DNA of 64,000 nucleotides from UBA1756 sp045627805 (GCA_045627805.1 JAZQOJ010000201.1:1-64000), one strand, 5' to 3'; positions 15,001-24,524 are shown, counted from the first letter of the stretch. Program-made: numbers and translations. The notes: a model not told the origin generated them from the letters alone.

Positions 15001-15468
15001 ATGAAAAAATTAGTCCAAATTTTTGCACTGTTGTTCTTGTTCTGCGGAACTTCCTTGAATGTCAGCGCTCAGTCAGCCGCCGACAAGATCATCGGCACCT
15101 ATTATGTGAAAGACGACCAGTCACCAGAGGAAGGGAAAATCAAAATCTATAAGACACAGTCAGGCAAATATGCAGGCAAAATGGTGTGGGTGAAAACGCC
15201 CAACTTCCCCGACGGGACCCCAAAACGCGACATTAAGAACCCGGATCCCGCCAAACGGAACACTCTGGCGGCCGACATCCAGATGCTATTTCATTTTGAA
15301 TACAATGCCGCCAAAAACGAATGGGTGAACGGCGCCATTTACGACCCCGTTCACGGCAAAACATACAAGTGCAAAATGTGGTTCGCCGAAGATGGAAAAA
15401 CCCTGAAAATCCGCGGCTATATCGGCACGCCTGCCTTCGGCCGCACAATGTCGTGGAAAAAATTATAG
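15001..15468 (+). CDS. Secreted DUF2147 family protein
   Basis: The product is 155 residues: signal peptide MKKLVQIFALLFLFCGTSLNVSA (cleavage after SAQ is plausible), then a single DUF2147 domain. Family features are IGTYYVKDD near the start, GKIKIYKTQSGKYAGKMVWV, GAIYDPVHGKTYKCKMWF, and the closing GYIGTPAFGRTMSWKKL. DUF2147 proteins are periplasmic beta-barrel-like domains of unknown function. The gene stands alone after tRNA-Glu and converges with the outer-membrane protein gene at 15497. Confidence 0.88.
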   Translation: MKKLVQIFALLFLFCGTSLNVSAQSAADKIIGTYYVKDDQSPEEGKIKIYKTQSGKYAGKMVWVKTPNFPDGTPKRDIKNPDPAKRNTLAADIQMLFHFEYNAAKNEWVNGAIYDPVHGKTYKCKMWFAEDGKTLKIRGYIGTPAFGRTMSWKKL

Positions 15469-15496
15469 CCGCACCATTCCTCGTTTCCAGTAGGAA

Positions 15497-16135
15497 TTAC
15501 CAATACAGCAGCCCTACTTTCACGCCCACAAAATGGTAAAACATATTCTGCGTGCGGTTCGTAATCACTGACGAATAGTCGTAGTCGGCATTCGGAATAG
15601 GAACAGAATATTGCAAAGTGCTGTACTGCATCTTGTAGTCGGCAGCCAAAATCAAGTGAAGCTGCTCGCCCAAACGCAAATTAATGCCCAAACCCGAATT
15701 GATGTACCACCCGGCTTTTGCTCCGTGAATCACTTTTGTCATCTTTTCCGGCTTCATACTCATATACCACTTAAACGAATAACCCGCATTCAAATAAAAA
15801 TGCGGAGACACCGTGTAATCCATACAGTTGACACCGAGGTGCAAAGCGACCGGAATAAAAGCAGTGTGTTTCCAAAAATTCAAACCCAAATCCACACCCA
15901 AAGACACATACGGATTAAACTGATATTCTAAAACCTGATCCAGGCAATAATTTGGTAACTTATTGTCCAAATGGCGGTTGCCGAATTTCAAATCCCCTAC
16001 CCCAGCATTAAAGCTCAAAGAAGTCTGGTACTCAAAATGCGAATTGTAATGCTTGGTGTGCATCATATTCTGCGCCTGCACATTTGTCAAAACGACTCCG
16101 CCAATCAAAACCAATAAGAAAGCGATTTTTTTCAT
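15497..16135 (-). CDS. Outer-membrane beta-barrel protein
   Basis: The product is 212 residues: signal peptide MKKIAFLLVLIGGVVLTNVQAQ, then alternating amphipathic strands (VSLGVDLGLNFWKHTAFIPVALHLGVN, FYLNAGYSFKWYMS, HLILAADYKMQYS), and an aromatic C-terminal residue in VGLLYW that fits a BAM recognition signal. It resembles small eight-stranded barrels of the PorT/OMP_b-brl type, but no specific family is certain. It is the last gene of the minus-strand operon that begins with bamD, 3 bases after recN. Confidence 0.7.
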   Translation of the reverse strand: MKKIAFLLVLIGGVVLTNVQAQNMMHTKHYNSHFEYQTSLSFNAGVGDLKFGNRHLDNKLPNYCLDQVLEYQFNPYVSLGVDLGLNFWKHTAFIPVALHLGVNCMDYTVSPHFYLNAGYSFKWYMSMKPEKMTKVIHGAKAGWYINSGLGINLRLGEQLHLILAADYKMQYSTLQYSVPIPNADYDYSSVITNRTQNMFYHFVGVKVGLLYW

Positions 16136-16138
16136 AAA

Positions 16139-17794
16139 TTATTGTTCTATAAGTTCTTGCGCTGCTTTCAGAACCGATTCTCCGCATTTTTCGCCACTCA
16201 TCATCTTTGCGATTTCCCTGATTCTGTCGGCTTGCACCAATTTTTCTATATGCGTATGGCTCTTGCCCTCTTCCACATTCTTATAAACGCGATAATGCGT
16301 ACCGCCTTGGGCCGCAATCTGCGGTAAATGCGTGATAACCAGCAGCTGACGATTCTGCGACATCTCTTTCATCATCTGTGCGACCTTCCCTGCTATCTCT
16401 CCCGAAATGCCCACATCAATCTCATCAAACACCACGGTCGGCAAAACAACCTTCGCCGAAATCACCGACTTTACCGCCAACATCAACCGCGACATCTCGC
16501 CGCCCGAAGCCACTTTCGACAACCCCGACATCGCCACGCCCTTGTTTCCCGAAAAAAGGAATTGAATGTGGTCAATGCCATTTTTTTGCAGAACAGAACC
16601 TGATTCTACACACACTTGAAACTGTCCGTCAGGCATTCCCAATTGCTTGATTCTCTGAACAATCTGCGCAGAAAATTGCGGTGCAATCTTAGAGCGCGAG
16701 CGAGAAATTTCCGCTGCTATTTTTTGCAAAGCCAACTGTTTTTGAGCACACAATTTATCCAGTTCCGAAATGCGCTCGTCGCCACTCTCCAACGATGCCA
16801 GTTCCTCTCCCACTTCATTCATTTTGGACACCAGCTCGTCTTCGCTCGACACGTGATGCTTTTGCTGCAAACCATACAAAAGATTCAATCGTTGCTTTTT
16901 GATTTCCAGCAACTCAGGATCATAATCCACACGATCGTTGATGGAAGAAATTTCAGCAACGATATCTTTCATCTCTATGAAAAGAGATTCAATTCTATTA
17001 TTAATTTCTTCAATATCAGAATGATAAGAAGAAATAGCGTTGCAAAGTCCTTTCACCGAGCGGACCTCGTCCAACACACTTTCCTCTTTTTCGGAAAGAA
17101 GATGCAACGACTGAAACAGGTTTGCCTTAATGGTTTCGGTATGCGACATAAATTCCACATCCTGTTCCAATTCCGCCTGCTCACCAATGCGCAACTTCGC
17201 CTCCTCCAACTCTTTATAAACGAATTCTAAAAAATCTCGTTTTTCCAGCAGCTTTTTCTGCTGCTCACGCAACTGAGCCAGTTCCGATTCCGTATGCCGC
17301 AAATCCGCGAGAGACAGCTGATATGCAGCCACTTTGGGACGAATACCGGCGAATTCGTCAAGCACATCCACCCGAAAGTCTGCCTCACCGAACAACAAAT
17401 TCTGATGTTGTGAATGGATATCAATCAAACGGGAAGAGAAATTCTTTAAAACCGTCAGGTTCACAGGCGTATCATTAATGAAAGCCCGCGATTTCCCACT
17501 TTCTGAAATTTCTCTGCGAATTATTGTATCTGATTGATAATCAAGATTATTTTCTTCAAAAAAAGATTCTATTGAAAGATCACGAACGTCAAACTCGGCT
17601 TCCACAAAACATTTTTTCCGTCCGTCGGCCAACACTGTCGTATCAGCGCGATTGCCCAAAATCAACGACAAAGCCCCCATCATAATAGACTTGCCCGCGC
17701 CCGTCTCACCAGTCACCACCGTCATTCCTTGCTCAAAATCAATTCGCAAGGAATCTATCAACGCGTAATTCTCAATTTGCAAGGACTTTAACAT
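16139..17794 (-). CDS. recN: DNA repair protein RecN
   Basis: The product is 551 residues, typical for RecN, an SMC-like ATPase acting in double-strand break repair in the cytoplasm. The Walker A motif GETGAGKS is at 29-36. Long coiled coils in the middle flank the hinge region. The C-terminal head has the ABC signature KVASGGEMSRLMLA and Walker B TVVFDEIDVGISGE. The final segment QLLVITHLPQIAAQGGTHYRV contains the D/H-loop. It lies four bases after porD and continues the bamD-omega-coaBC-porD-recN order common in Bacteroidota. Confidence 0.96.
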   Translation of the reverse strand: MLKSLQIENYALIDSLRIDFEQGMTVVTGETGAGKSIMMGALSLILGNRADTTVLADGRKKCFVEAEFDVRDLSIESFFEENNLDYQSDTIIRREISESGKSRAFINDTPVNLTVLKNFSSRLIDIHSQHQNLLFGEADFRVDVLDEFAGIRPKVAAYQLSLADLRHTESELAQLREQQKKLLEKRDFLEFVYKELEEAKLRIGEQAELEQDVEFMSHTETIKANLFQSLHLLSEKEESVLDEVRSVKGLCNAISSYHSDIEEINNRIESLFIEMKDIVAEISSINDRVDYDPELLEIKKQRLNLLYGLQQKHHVSSEDELVSKMNEVGEELASLESGDERISELDKLCAQKQLALQKIAAEISRSRSKIAPQFSAQIVQRIKQLGMPDGQFQVCVESGSVLQKNGIDHIQFLFSGNKGVAMSGLSKVASGGEMSRLMLAVKSVISAKVVLPTVVFDEIDVGISGEIAGKVAQMMKEMSQNRQLLVITHLPQIAAQGGTHYRVYKNVEEGKSHTHIEKLVQADRIREIAKMMSGEKCGESVLKAAQELIEQ

Positions 17795-17798
17795 CGTT

Positions 17799-18698
17799 TT
17801 AGTTTGTCTGATTGATGGCGTTATACTTGGATGCGTTCGCCGGATCCAGCTGTTTCATCAAACGCAAAACCTCCGTTTTTTCAACAGGAGTTGCTTCCTT
17901 AAATATGTTGATAATCTCGTCGGATTTTGCCAAAACCATCAATTGCACAATATAAATATTTGATTTTTGCGCATTTACCTTCTGCAAATCGCGCAGCGCA
18001 TCCAAAACGGAAGCCCGTCCCACATCCACTGACTCCGACATCACGTCCAAACCCAAACGATGATACTTGTACAAAAAGTCGTGGATTTTGCTGTAGGCAG
18101 GGTTCGTCATATTTTCCGATAGCCAGTAACGATTGCGCTGCCCCGTCTCATACGACTTCCAACCGGGCTCAGACGCATTTTGGCAAGCATTTACAACTCC
18201 TTGTGCCAAAGTAAAATAGGGAGCCCCGCCATTCATTGAGAAACTGTCAAAATCAAAGGCCAAAAAGATATTCAAATAGTAGGCGATCAACGAAGTGAGC
18301 TGCGACAGATTACTGTTTTCGGCATACTCAAGCGGCGCACCCTCCTCGTAAGTGAACTTCACGCTCTTATCCTGAAAATTCAAAACTGGCGACTTGTAAC
18401 TGGTATTGTAGATGGGGCGCTGCAACTGAATATTCATCGTTCCCTCGTAAGTGTCACCCATTTGCGTGTTCAACGAAATCATAATGGCACACTCAATTCT
18501 CTCATTCGTCTTCAAATTGTATTGGCACCACTTTCTATCGTTAACAAATTTATACAATTCTTGTTGTAAAGTATTGAATTTATTACGATTAGAACCTGAA
18601 ATTTGCTGCGAATTAATAGACAATTGGCACTGGAAATCCTGTGCCATCACCGAAATGCCAATCAGAAAAAACAATAAAAATACGCCAATTTTTTTCAT
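17799..18698 (-). CDS. porD: T9SS component PorD (DUF4835)
   Basis: The product is 299 residues with signal peptide MKKIGVFLLFFLIGISVMAQ. The mature protein has the DUF4835 pattern: FQCQLSINSQQISGSNRNKFNTLQQELYKFVNDRKW near the start, then FDSFSMNGGAPYFTLAQGVVNACQ, and GLDVMSESVDVGRASVLDALRDL. DUF4835 proteins are called PorD and are needed for type IX secretion, probably in the periplasm or at the outer membrane. Position between coaBC and recN is conserved in the phylum. T9SS cargo genes elsewhere in the window support an active system. Confidence 0.9.
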   Translation of the reverse strand: MKKIGVFLLFFLIGISVMAQDFQCQLSINSQQISGSNRNKFNTLQQELYKFVNDRKWCQYNLKTNERIECAIMISLNTQMGDTYEGTMNIQLQRPIYNTSYKSPVLNFQDKSVKFTYEEGAPLEYAENSNLSQLTSLIAYYLNIFLAFDFDSFSMNGGAPYFTLAQGVVNACQNASEPGWKSYETGQRNRYWLSENMTNPAYSKIHDFLYKYHRLGLDVMSESVDVGRASVLDALRDLQKVNAQKSNIYIVQLMVLAKSDEIINIFKEATPVEKTEVLRLMKQLDPANASKYNAINQTN

Positions 18699-18700
18699 AG

Positions 18701-19921
18701 CTAAGCTTGTTCAATATTTTCTTTCATAAATTTGCTGGCATACGCCACGATATCTTGCGCCACTTCGCGCTTGTCCTTTAATTCACCACGCTCCACATTC
18801 CCCTTTCGATCTATCATCGTCACACAATTGGTCTTGCACTGAAAACCCGCACCTGCATCACGCAATGAATTTAAAACGATGATGTCAGCGTTTTTATTTT
18901 TTAATTTCTGCTTTGCGTTATCCAATTCGTGCTCCGTCTCCAAAGCGAATCCAACAATACACTGATTATCAGACTTTTGTTTACCTAAATAAGACAAAAT
19001 ATCTGTTGTTTTTTTGAGCGGCAAAACCAATTGGGCATCCGTTTTCTTAATCTTTTCAGAAGCCACTTGCTCAGGTGTATAGTCAGCCACGGCCGCCGAC
19101 ATTATAATCAACTGACAAAGAGGAGCCGCGGTTTGGCAGGCCGCCAGCATTTCCGCAGCCGTTCGCACATCAATGCGATGAATATTCTTACAACTTGTTT
19201 GCAAATGTGTGGGACCGGTTACCAAAGTAACATCGGCTCCCTGATTGGCTAACGTTTCCGCCAACTGAAATCCCATCAGCCCGGAAGAATAATTGCCAAT
19301 AAATCGCACAGGATCAATGGGCTCGTATGTCGGACCTGCCGTTACCAAGGCCTTTACACCTTGCAGATTTTTTTCACAGTCGAGTAAATTACCGACCATA
19401 GAAAAAATCTCCTCGGGTTCGGGCAATCGGCCATCGCCGTGAGTACCACAAGCCAAAAATCCGCTGCCGCTTCCCATAATGTGATGCCCGCGTTGAGCGA
19501 GTATTCGCAGATTCTCTTGTACGGCAGGATGATGTAACATATTGTGGTTCATAGCGGGGGCGATGAGCACGGGGCAAGTGCAGGCCAGATACAAAGTGGA
19601 CAGCGCATCATCGGCAATGCCGTGTGCGAATTTTCCGATTATGTTGGCTGTTGCCGGTGCAACTACCAACAAATCAGCCCATTCTGCCAAGGCAACGTGC
19701 TCCACTTCCACTTGTTCCAACGCCGAATACATTTCCACGTAAACCTTGTTCTGCGACAAAGTTTGCAACGTCTGCACGGTTACAAATTCCAAAGCGTGCG
19801 GAGTTGCCACGACCTTTACTTCGGCGCCCGAACTCTTTAATAAACGAATGAGAGATAGCGACTTATACGCCGCTATCCCTCCTGTTATTCCCACTACGAT
19901 ATGCCGGGATTGATTAGGCAT
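18701..19921 (-). CDS. coaBC: Bifunctional phosphopantothenoylcysteine decarboxylase/synthetase
   Basis: From ATG 19921 the product is 406 residues; an upstream extension to 19969 lies wholly inside the omega gene. The N-terminal CoaC flavoprotein half has GITGGIAAYKSLSLIR, the catalytic-region PAMNHNMLHHPAV, and CGTHGDGRLPEPEEI with the conserved Cys. The C-terminal CoaB half has AGPTYEPIDPVRFIGNYSSGLMG and SEKIKKTDAQLVLPLKKTTDIL. Together they convert 4'-phosphopantothenate and Cys to 4'-phosphopantetheine in CoA synthesis. The start overlaps the omega stop by 8 bases, implying coupled translation. Confidence 0.95.
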   Translation of the reverse strand: MPNQSRHIVVGITGGIAAYKSLSLIRLLKSSGAEVKVVATPHALEFVTVQTLQTLSQNKVYVEMYSALEQVEVEHVALAEWADLLVVAPATANIIGKFAHGIADDALSTLYLACTCPVLIAPAMNHNMLHHPAVQENLRILAQRGHHIMGSGSGFLACGTHGDGRLPEPEEIFSMVGNLLDCEKNLQGVKALVTAGPTYEPIDPVRFIGNYSSGLMGFQLAETLANQGADVTLVTGPTHLQTSCKNIHRIDVRTAAEMLAACQTAAPLCQLIIMSAAVADYTPEQVASEKIKKTDAQLVLPLKKTTDILSYLGKQKSDNQCIVGFALETEHELDNAKQKLKNKNADIIVLNSLRDAGAGFQCKTNCVTMIDRKGNVERGELKDKREVAQDIVAYASKFMKENIEQA

Positions 19922-20252
19922 CTTCTTCGTTTTCTTCGTGCAACTTGAAATAAATCTTATCGTCCTCAAATTCCTTTACCGAAATCAGAGTGGGTTTCGG
20001 CAGACGCTCGTAAGATTTTGCCAATTCAATCAGTTCGCGATTCTCGTTCACCTCTTCCAAATTGTCTTGAACAGGAACCATCTCCTCCACTTCCTGCTTC
20101 ATCATTTCCTTCAAGTCGATGGAAATCTGGTCGGCACGCTTCGACATAATGACTACAGACTCATAAATGTTGTCGGTGTGCTTGTCAAAATCACGGATGT
20201 TACGAGTAATTGACATCGTTTCCGCATTGCTCTTTTTCAAATCAGTCTTCAT
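19914..20252 (-). CDS. rpoZ: RNA polymerase omega-like subunit (Rpb6 family)
   Basis: The product is 112 residues and soluble. The segment NIYESVVIMSKRADQISIDLKEMM (about 31-54) is the omega/Rpb6 core, which clamps the beta' subunit. The remainder (VKEFEDDKIYFKLHEENEEDA) is the acidic tail usual for Bacteroidota omega. Position between bamD and coaBC is conserved in this phylum. It overlaps bamD by 11 bases upstream and coaBC by 8 bases downstream. Confidence 0.9.
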   Translation of the reverse strand: MKTDLKKSNAETMSITRNIRDFDKHTDNIYESVVIMSKRADQISIDLKEMMKQEVEEMVPVQDNLEEVNENRELIELAKSYERLPKPTLISVKEFEDDKIYFKLHEENEEDA

Positions 20253-21276
20253 TTTTATCCTTGTTTTGTGTTCTTTTATCTTTCTTTGATTTTTTCTCTA
20301 ATTTCGCTTGTTCCTTTGAATCAGACTTTTGCAGTTTCAACTGCGCATCATCAGCATATTTTTGCACGTCTGCCAGCAGATCCGATCCAGGATAATTGAT
20401 GCGCATATTTTTATATGCTTCAACACAGGCCAAATAGCGTTCACGCTTTTTCGATTCGACACTTTTACGGGCATAATCATAATTGTTACGCACCAGAATC
20501 GCATACGCATCGTCGCCATATTGCGAGCCACCATACTGCTTGAAGAAATTCTGCGCCGAAATTTGGGCCGAGCGATAGTTTTCCGTATCGTAATACAATT
20601 TCAGAATCTCGTAAGACTTCCGCGCCAGCTTATCGCGCATCTTATCCAACAGCTCATTACATTCCTCCATATGGGAACTGTAGGGAAACTGGCGAATGAA
20701 AACCTGAATTTCCTCAATTACATAATGCGTTTCCGTTTGGTCAAGACTATATTCGGGCGATAAATGGGAAATAGCCAGAATGGCCTTATAATAAGCATCT
20801 TCAGCCCGAGAACTATTCGTATATTTGTTGGCATACTCCTTAAAATGGTAGGCCGCCATCTCGTAATCCTTGTTCTGATAATAGCAATCGGCAAACAGAT
20901 ACAAAATCGTGTCAGCCATCGGAGTGCCTAATGAAAGCGGATAAAGTTCCTCAAACAAACGGGCGGCGCTGATGAACATTTGCTTGCTATAAAATTCCTG
21001 CGCCTTCTGATAGTTTTGCTCAAAAGTTTCAAAAGTCACCTTTTTGCCCTTTCCGTCACGCTTAACTTTTGGCTGCTTCGGATTTTTGGCTATCGAATCC
21101 TTTGGAAAGGCGCCATCACGCATCGTCACTTCGCTATTTGCCTCTGGCAGAATATAATGCACCGGCTGCGATTTTTCGCAAAAAATCACATCAACAGCCG
21201 CCGCTTCCTTCATAAAAAGAAGCGTCAAAATGCTGAAAATCAAGACTATAAAATAATTTTGCCTATAATTTTCCAT
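20242..21276 (-). CDS. bamD: Outer-membrane assembly protein BamD
   Basis: From ATG 21276 the product is 344 residues. Tetratricopeptide repeats run from about residue 75 to 300 (FEQNYQKAQEFYSKQMFISAARLFEELYPLS, DTILYLFADCYYQNKDYEMAAYHFKEY, then YRSAQISAQNFFKQYGGSQYGDDAYAILVRNNYDYA), the BamD/YfiO pattern. It is a component of the BAM complex that folds outer-membrane proteins. The C-terminus is a highly charged Lys/Asp/Glu tail. The N-terminus has a hydrophobic segment but no clear lipobox; BamD is normally a lipoprotein, so anchoring may differ. It is the first gene of the omega-coaBC-porD-recN operon. Confidence 0.88.
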   Translation of the reverse strand: MENYRQNYFIVLIFSILTLLFMKEAAAVDVIFCEKSQPVHYILPEANSEVTMRDGAFPKDSIAKNPKQPKVKRDGKGKKVTFETFEQNYQKAQEFYSKQMFISAARLFEELYPLSLGTPMADTILYLFADCYYQNKDYEMAAYHFKEYANKYTNSSRAEDAYYKAILAISHLSPEYSLDQTETHYVIEEIQVFIRQFPYSSHMEECNELLDKMRDKLARKSYEILKLYYDTENYRSAQISAQNFFKQYGGSQYGDDAYAILVRNNYDYARKSVESKKRERYLACVEAYKNMRINYPGSDLLADVQKYADDAQLKLQKSDSKEQAKLEKKSKKDKRTQNKDKNED

Positions 21277-21309
21277 AATGCAAATGTACACATTTTTTTT
21301 AAATTCATT

Positions 21310-23388
21310 TCACAGCGTCAAATATCCGTTTTTCCTTAAAGAATAACACGGAACCGAATATTGCGCACAAGAATCCCGGCAGCGCTCCTCCCAATAATCA
21401 GACAGATGCCCATCAATTATAACTTCCTTGAAATCAACAATTTTCTTCAATTTTGAAAAGGGTATGCGGGGACGGTCGCGCAAATACAAATAATCCACTT
21501 TGGGCACCGCCGCTCCCGAATATAACTTCGTAGCATTTTGCAAAACAAAGAAACGCAAATCCCCAATGACGAAAAAATCGCTCGCTTTCGCACATTCCCC
21601 CTGCTGAAATGAAATTGTATCCCACGAAACAAACTGACTCCTAATCTGTTGCGATCGTTCGTGAGCCGAAATATTGAAGTCGTATCCGTACTGACTGTGC
21701 AGCGCAGCCGAATCCAAAAACAGCACACTATGCCGACCTTCCCTAACCCGCAAGGCAGACATTTTGTCCAATGAATAAAACGTAACTTCTTTACTATTAA
21801 TAATTTGGTATTTATTAATGCCGTAAGAAACCACTAAAAACAACATACTTACCATAAAGGCATATCGTGTCCAACGCAAATGATGCACGAGCCAAAGAAA
21901 GGCGAAAACAATTATCGCATATAATAAAACAGATTGCAATACGCTCACTGAAATATTTTCAGTAACCGAACCCGGCAATGACTCAACGCCGCGCACTATG
22001 CCATCCAATAGCCGAATCTCGTAAGTAAGCACGACCCCTATAAGTTTGGAAACCGCTGGCAACCAAGAAATTGACAATAAAACCACCCCTGTCACTACCA
22101 CTACAAAAGACAATGCGATAACGGAAAGATTCGTCAACAAAAAGTAATTAGGGAACTGCCCAAAATAATGAAGCGACAAGGGGCAGGTGGCCAGTTGAGC
22201 TGCAATAGAAACCATCATCAGTTGCCAAAAATAATTCCCGATCCTTGTTTTCGGTTTGTAAATCGCGACCAGCCGCGGTTGAATCAGCACGATGCCAAAT
22301 ACTGCGAGATAACTCATTTCAAATCCAATCTCAAATAAAAGTAAAGGATTGATTAGCAATAAAATAAATAGCGATGCGAACAAACTATGGAACACATTGA
22401 CGGGACGGCGCAGTGCTCCACCGATGGTAACGAAACTAAACATTGTAGCCGCCCGTCGCACCGAAGGGGAGAGTCCTGTAAGCTGCGCATAAAACCATAT
22501 TGCCAGCAACAAGAGCACCACTTTCAAATATTGTAATCGGCGAGAATAGTCTAAAGGTTTTAGTAAGAAATTGATTATCATAAAGATAATTCCTAAATGC
22601 ATACCTGAAACGCACAAAATATGGCTCACGCCGGCAGCCGCGTAACTGCTTCGCAGGGAAGCGTCCATCGTATCGTCGTTGCCCAGCAGAATGGCGGTGA
22701 TAACCGAATACTCCTCTCCTGCCAAGCCATTGGCGGCAAAAACTTCGGAGAAAAAACGCTGAAGTTTTTGCGCGCGAAAGCGAATCTGGTTGGTGCGCTG
22801 ATGTTTGAGAAACACCCACTGATTATGTCGAGCATAACTTGTGTAAAATATACCTTTTCTTCTTAAAAATTTCTGATTATCAAATACTTCAGGATTTTTT
22901 GGGGAGTCAACTGGCGAAAAATGAGTATGTACATAAATCAGGTCACCAGTTTGCAAGGTCAACGCGGCGGGATTCTTCTCCAGATAAAGAATGGCACGCA
23001 CGGCCAAAGGATTTCCAATGGAATCTTGCACGATTTTTCCCGAAAGCTTGACACTTTTGGCCTTTTCTAACGGAGTGTCATCTACACAAAAGCTAAAAAA
23101 ACTGCTTTTTTTCAAGTTCGCCATCTCTTCAGAAGATAAAGGATTCTGATAGCACTGCTGAGTCACAAAAAGTCCCAACAGAAAAGCGGGAAGCATTACG
23201 CCCCAGTACAGAAGTTGCTGCCATATGTAATCGGCCCAGAGATAACAAACAGCATTAATGGCGAGCCAAAGAAACGAGTAAAGCACTAATTTGAAAGGAG
23301 TTATGAAATGAACATCAAAAAAATAGGCGACCATAATCCCAGCGATGTAAGGTGCAAGCAATTTCAGAATCGGATAGTTTCGAATCAT
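21310..23388 (-). CDS. comEC: ComEC/Rec2 family DNA-uptake channel protein
   Basis: The product is 692 residues. The first about 100 are two to three membrane helices, followed by a DUF4131-like OB region (VKLSGKIVQDSIGNPLAVRAILYLEKN). The competence domain (about 220-500) has multiple helices and the conserved GNDDTMDASLRSSYAAAGVSHILCVSGMHLGII and LTGLSPSVRRAATMFSFV. ComEC carries single-stranded DNA through the inner membrane during transformation. The C-terminal region is a reduced soluble domain without the HxHxDH of a metallo-beta-lactamase, as in many Bacteroidota homologues. It lies just upstream of bamD on the same strand (33 bases), possibly co-transcribed. Confidence 0.92.
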   Translation of the reverse strand: MIRNYPILKLLAPYIAGIMVAYFFDVHFITPFKLVLYSFLWLAINAVCYLWADYIWQQLLYWGVMLPAFLLGLFVTQQCYQNPLSSEEMANLKKSSFFSFCVDDTPLEKAKSVKLSGKIVQDSIGNPLAVRAILYLEKNPAALTLQTGDLIYVHTHFSPVDSPKNPEVFDNQKFLRRKGIFYTSYARHNQWVFLKHQRTNQIRFRAQKLQRFFSEVFAANGLAGEEYSVITAILLGNDDTMDASLRSSYAAAGVSHILCVSGMHLGIIFMIINFLLKPLDYSRRLQYLKVVLLLLAIWFYAQLTGLSPSVRRAATMFSFVTIGGALRRPVNVFHSLFASLFILLLINPLLLFEIGFEMSYLAVFGIVLIQPRLVAIYKPKTRIGNYFWQLMMVSIAAQLATCPLSLHYFGQFPNYFLLTNLSVIALSFVVVVTGVVLLSISWLPAVSKLIGVVLTYEIRLLDGIVRGVESLPGSVTENISVSVLQSVLLYAIIVFAFLWLVHHLRWTRYAFMVSMLFLVVSYGINKYQIINSKEVTFYSLDKMSALRVREGRHSVLFLDSAALHSQYGYDFNISAHERSQQIRSQFVSWDTISFQQGECAKASDFFVIGDLRFFVLQNATKLYSGAAVPKVDYLYLRDRPRIPFSKLKKIVDFKEVIIDGHLSDYWEERCRDSCAQYSVPCYSLRKNGYLTL

Positions 23389-23550
23389 AGTAGAAGAAGT
23401 TTTCGTTTTATAAAGTTACGAATATTCCATAAAAAGAAGGGAAGCCATTGAAAATATTTTTTTGACGATTTGGCCAGTAAAAATGACATCTTCACATACA
23501 AAAACGGCAAAATTTCTACATTATGCTGTTTTTGAGTACTTTAGTGATTA

Positions 23551-23564
23551 TTTTCACGTGAAAA
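23551..23564. promoter_or_regulatory. Perfect palindrome TTTTCACGTGAAAA (parS-like)
   Basis: A 14-bp palindrome that matches the ParB target parS (core TTTCACGTGAAA) except at the outer positions. It sits in the divergent region between comEC and the LytTR gene. An identical copy overlaps the mnmG start at 26488-26501. Confidence 0.5.
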
Positions 23565-23617
23565 CTATCATTTTTGATTTTTTTTAAAAAAATTGCACAA
23601 CCTAACAATTTTTTTTA

Positions 23618-23625
23618 TAATTTTG
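23618..23625 (+). promoter_or_regulatory. TAnnTTTG promoter of the LytTR gene
   Basis: TAATTTTG lies 62 bases before ATG 23688. The 300-bp gap 23389-23687 otherwise holds AT-rich DNA and the palindrome at 23551. Confidence 0.65.
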
Positions 23626-23687
23626 GCGCAACATAAGAACATACGATAAGCACTTCAACACATAATTATTAACTTAAATGATTTACT

Positions 23688-24449
23688 ATGAAACAATTAA
23701 CTAGTGCTGTTTTTACAAACAACAAAAATCTGGAAGACATCCTCGTCGAACGTATTCGCTCTTTTGATTGGCTCAAAAAACCTGAGCTCATCAAAACCAA
23801 CGTTGATTTTCTGGAGAAAATGACAAGAATCAAGCCAGAACTCCTCATCATCAACTGCGACGACATCGAAGTGGATGCCATCGAAATGCTCAAACTTACC
23901 CGGAGACCTCCCTTCGTGATCGGCATTACCAACGACCCCGCCAAAATCCACATTCTTCTCGACAATGGTTTCTTTGACTTCTTACAACCCGAAATCGATC
24001 TCATCCATTTCTACAAAAAAATGAACAAAATCAGCCATATTCTCGACTCACTCACCGCTCAACTCCCCGCTGTCGCTGAACCTTCTGCACCCTATGAAAC
24101 AATTTTCACAAAAAAGACCCACAAAAACATTATCATCAACAATAAAAAAGGTAAAGTCGTCATTCCACTCGACGAAACTACCTTTATCGTCAATACAGGA
24201 AAGTCCCTCCGCATTGCCAAGAAAAATGGATCTTCACAATATATAAACCAATCACTAAAAAAATTACTCACCATCCTTCCCGAAAACCAATTCGTGAGAG
24301 TTAACAAAGACACCGCCATCAACCTTCTTTTTATGAACGAGTACAAATCTTCCTCCATCACTGTCAACAAAGTTGAATTTCCCATTACCCGCGTCTATGC
24401 CCCTATTGTCAAAAAGGCCATTAGCGAAATGGAAAAATTAAATCACTGA
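23688..24449 (+). CDS. LytTR transcription regulator with degenerate receiver
   Basis: The product is 253 residues. Residues 1-120 have the alternating strand/helix pattern of a receiver domain, but the phosphoacceptor position aligns with Asn (PELLIINCDDIEVDAIEML), and the N-terminal acidic pair is missing (SAVFTNNKNLEDIL). Residues 145-250 form a LytTR DNA-binding domain: DETTFIVNTGKSLRIAKKNG, QSLKKLLTILPENQFVRVNKDTAINLLFMNEY, and ITRVYAPIVKKAI. It is probably a phosphorylation-independent regulator. No histidine kinase is adjacent. It is monocistronic, closed by a bidirectional terminator at 24525. Confidence 0.8.
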   Translation: MKQLTSAVFTNNKNLEDILVERIRSFDWLKKPELIKTNVDFLEKMTRIKPELLIINCDDIEVDAIEMLKLTRRPPFVIGITNDPAKIHILLDNGFFDFLQPEIDLIHFYKKMNKISHILDSLTAQLPAVAEPSAPYETIFTKKTHKNIIINNKKGKVVIPLDETTFIVNTGKSLRIAKKNGSSQYINQSLKKLLTILPENQFVRVNKDTAINLLFMNEYKSSSITVNKVEFPITRVYAPIVKKAISEMEKLNH

Positions 24450-24524
24450 AAATTAAATACTTGAAAAGAAATCTCCATTTTAACGCATTCTTTTCATTTT
24501 TTGAATGTAAAACTCAAAAAAATT

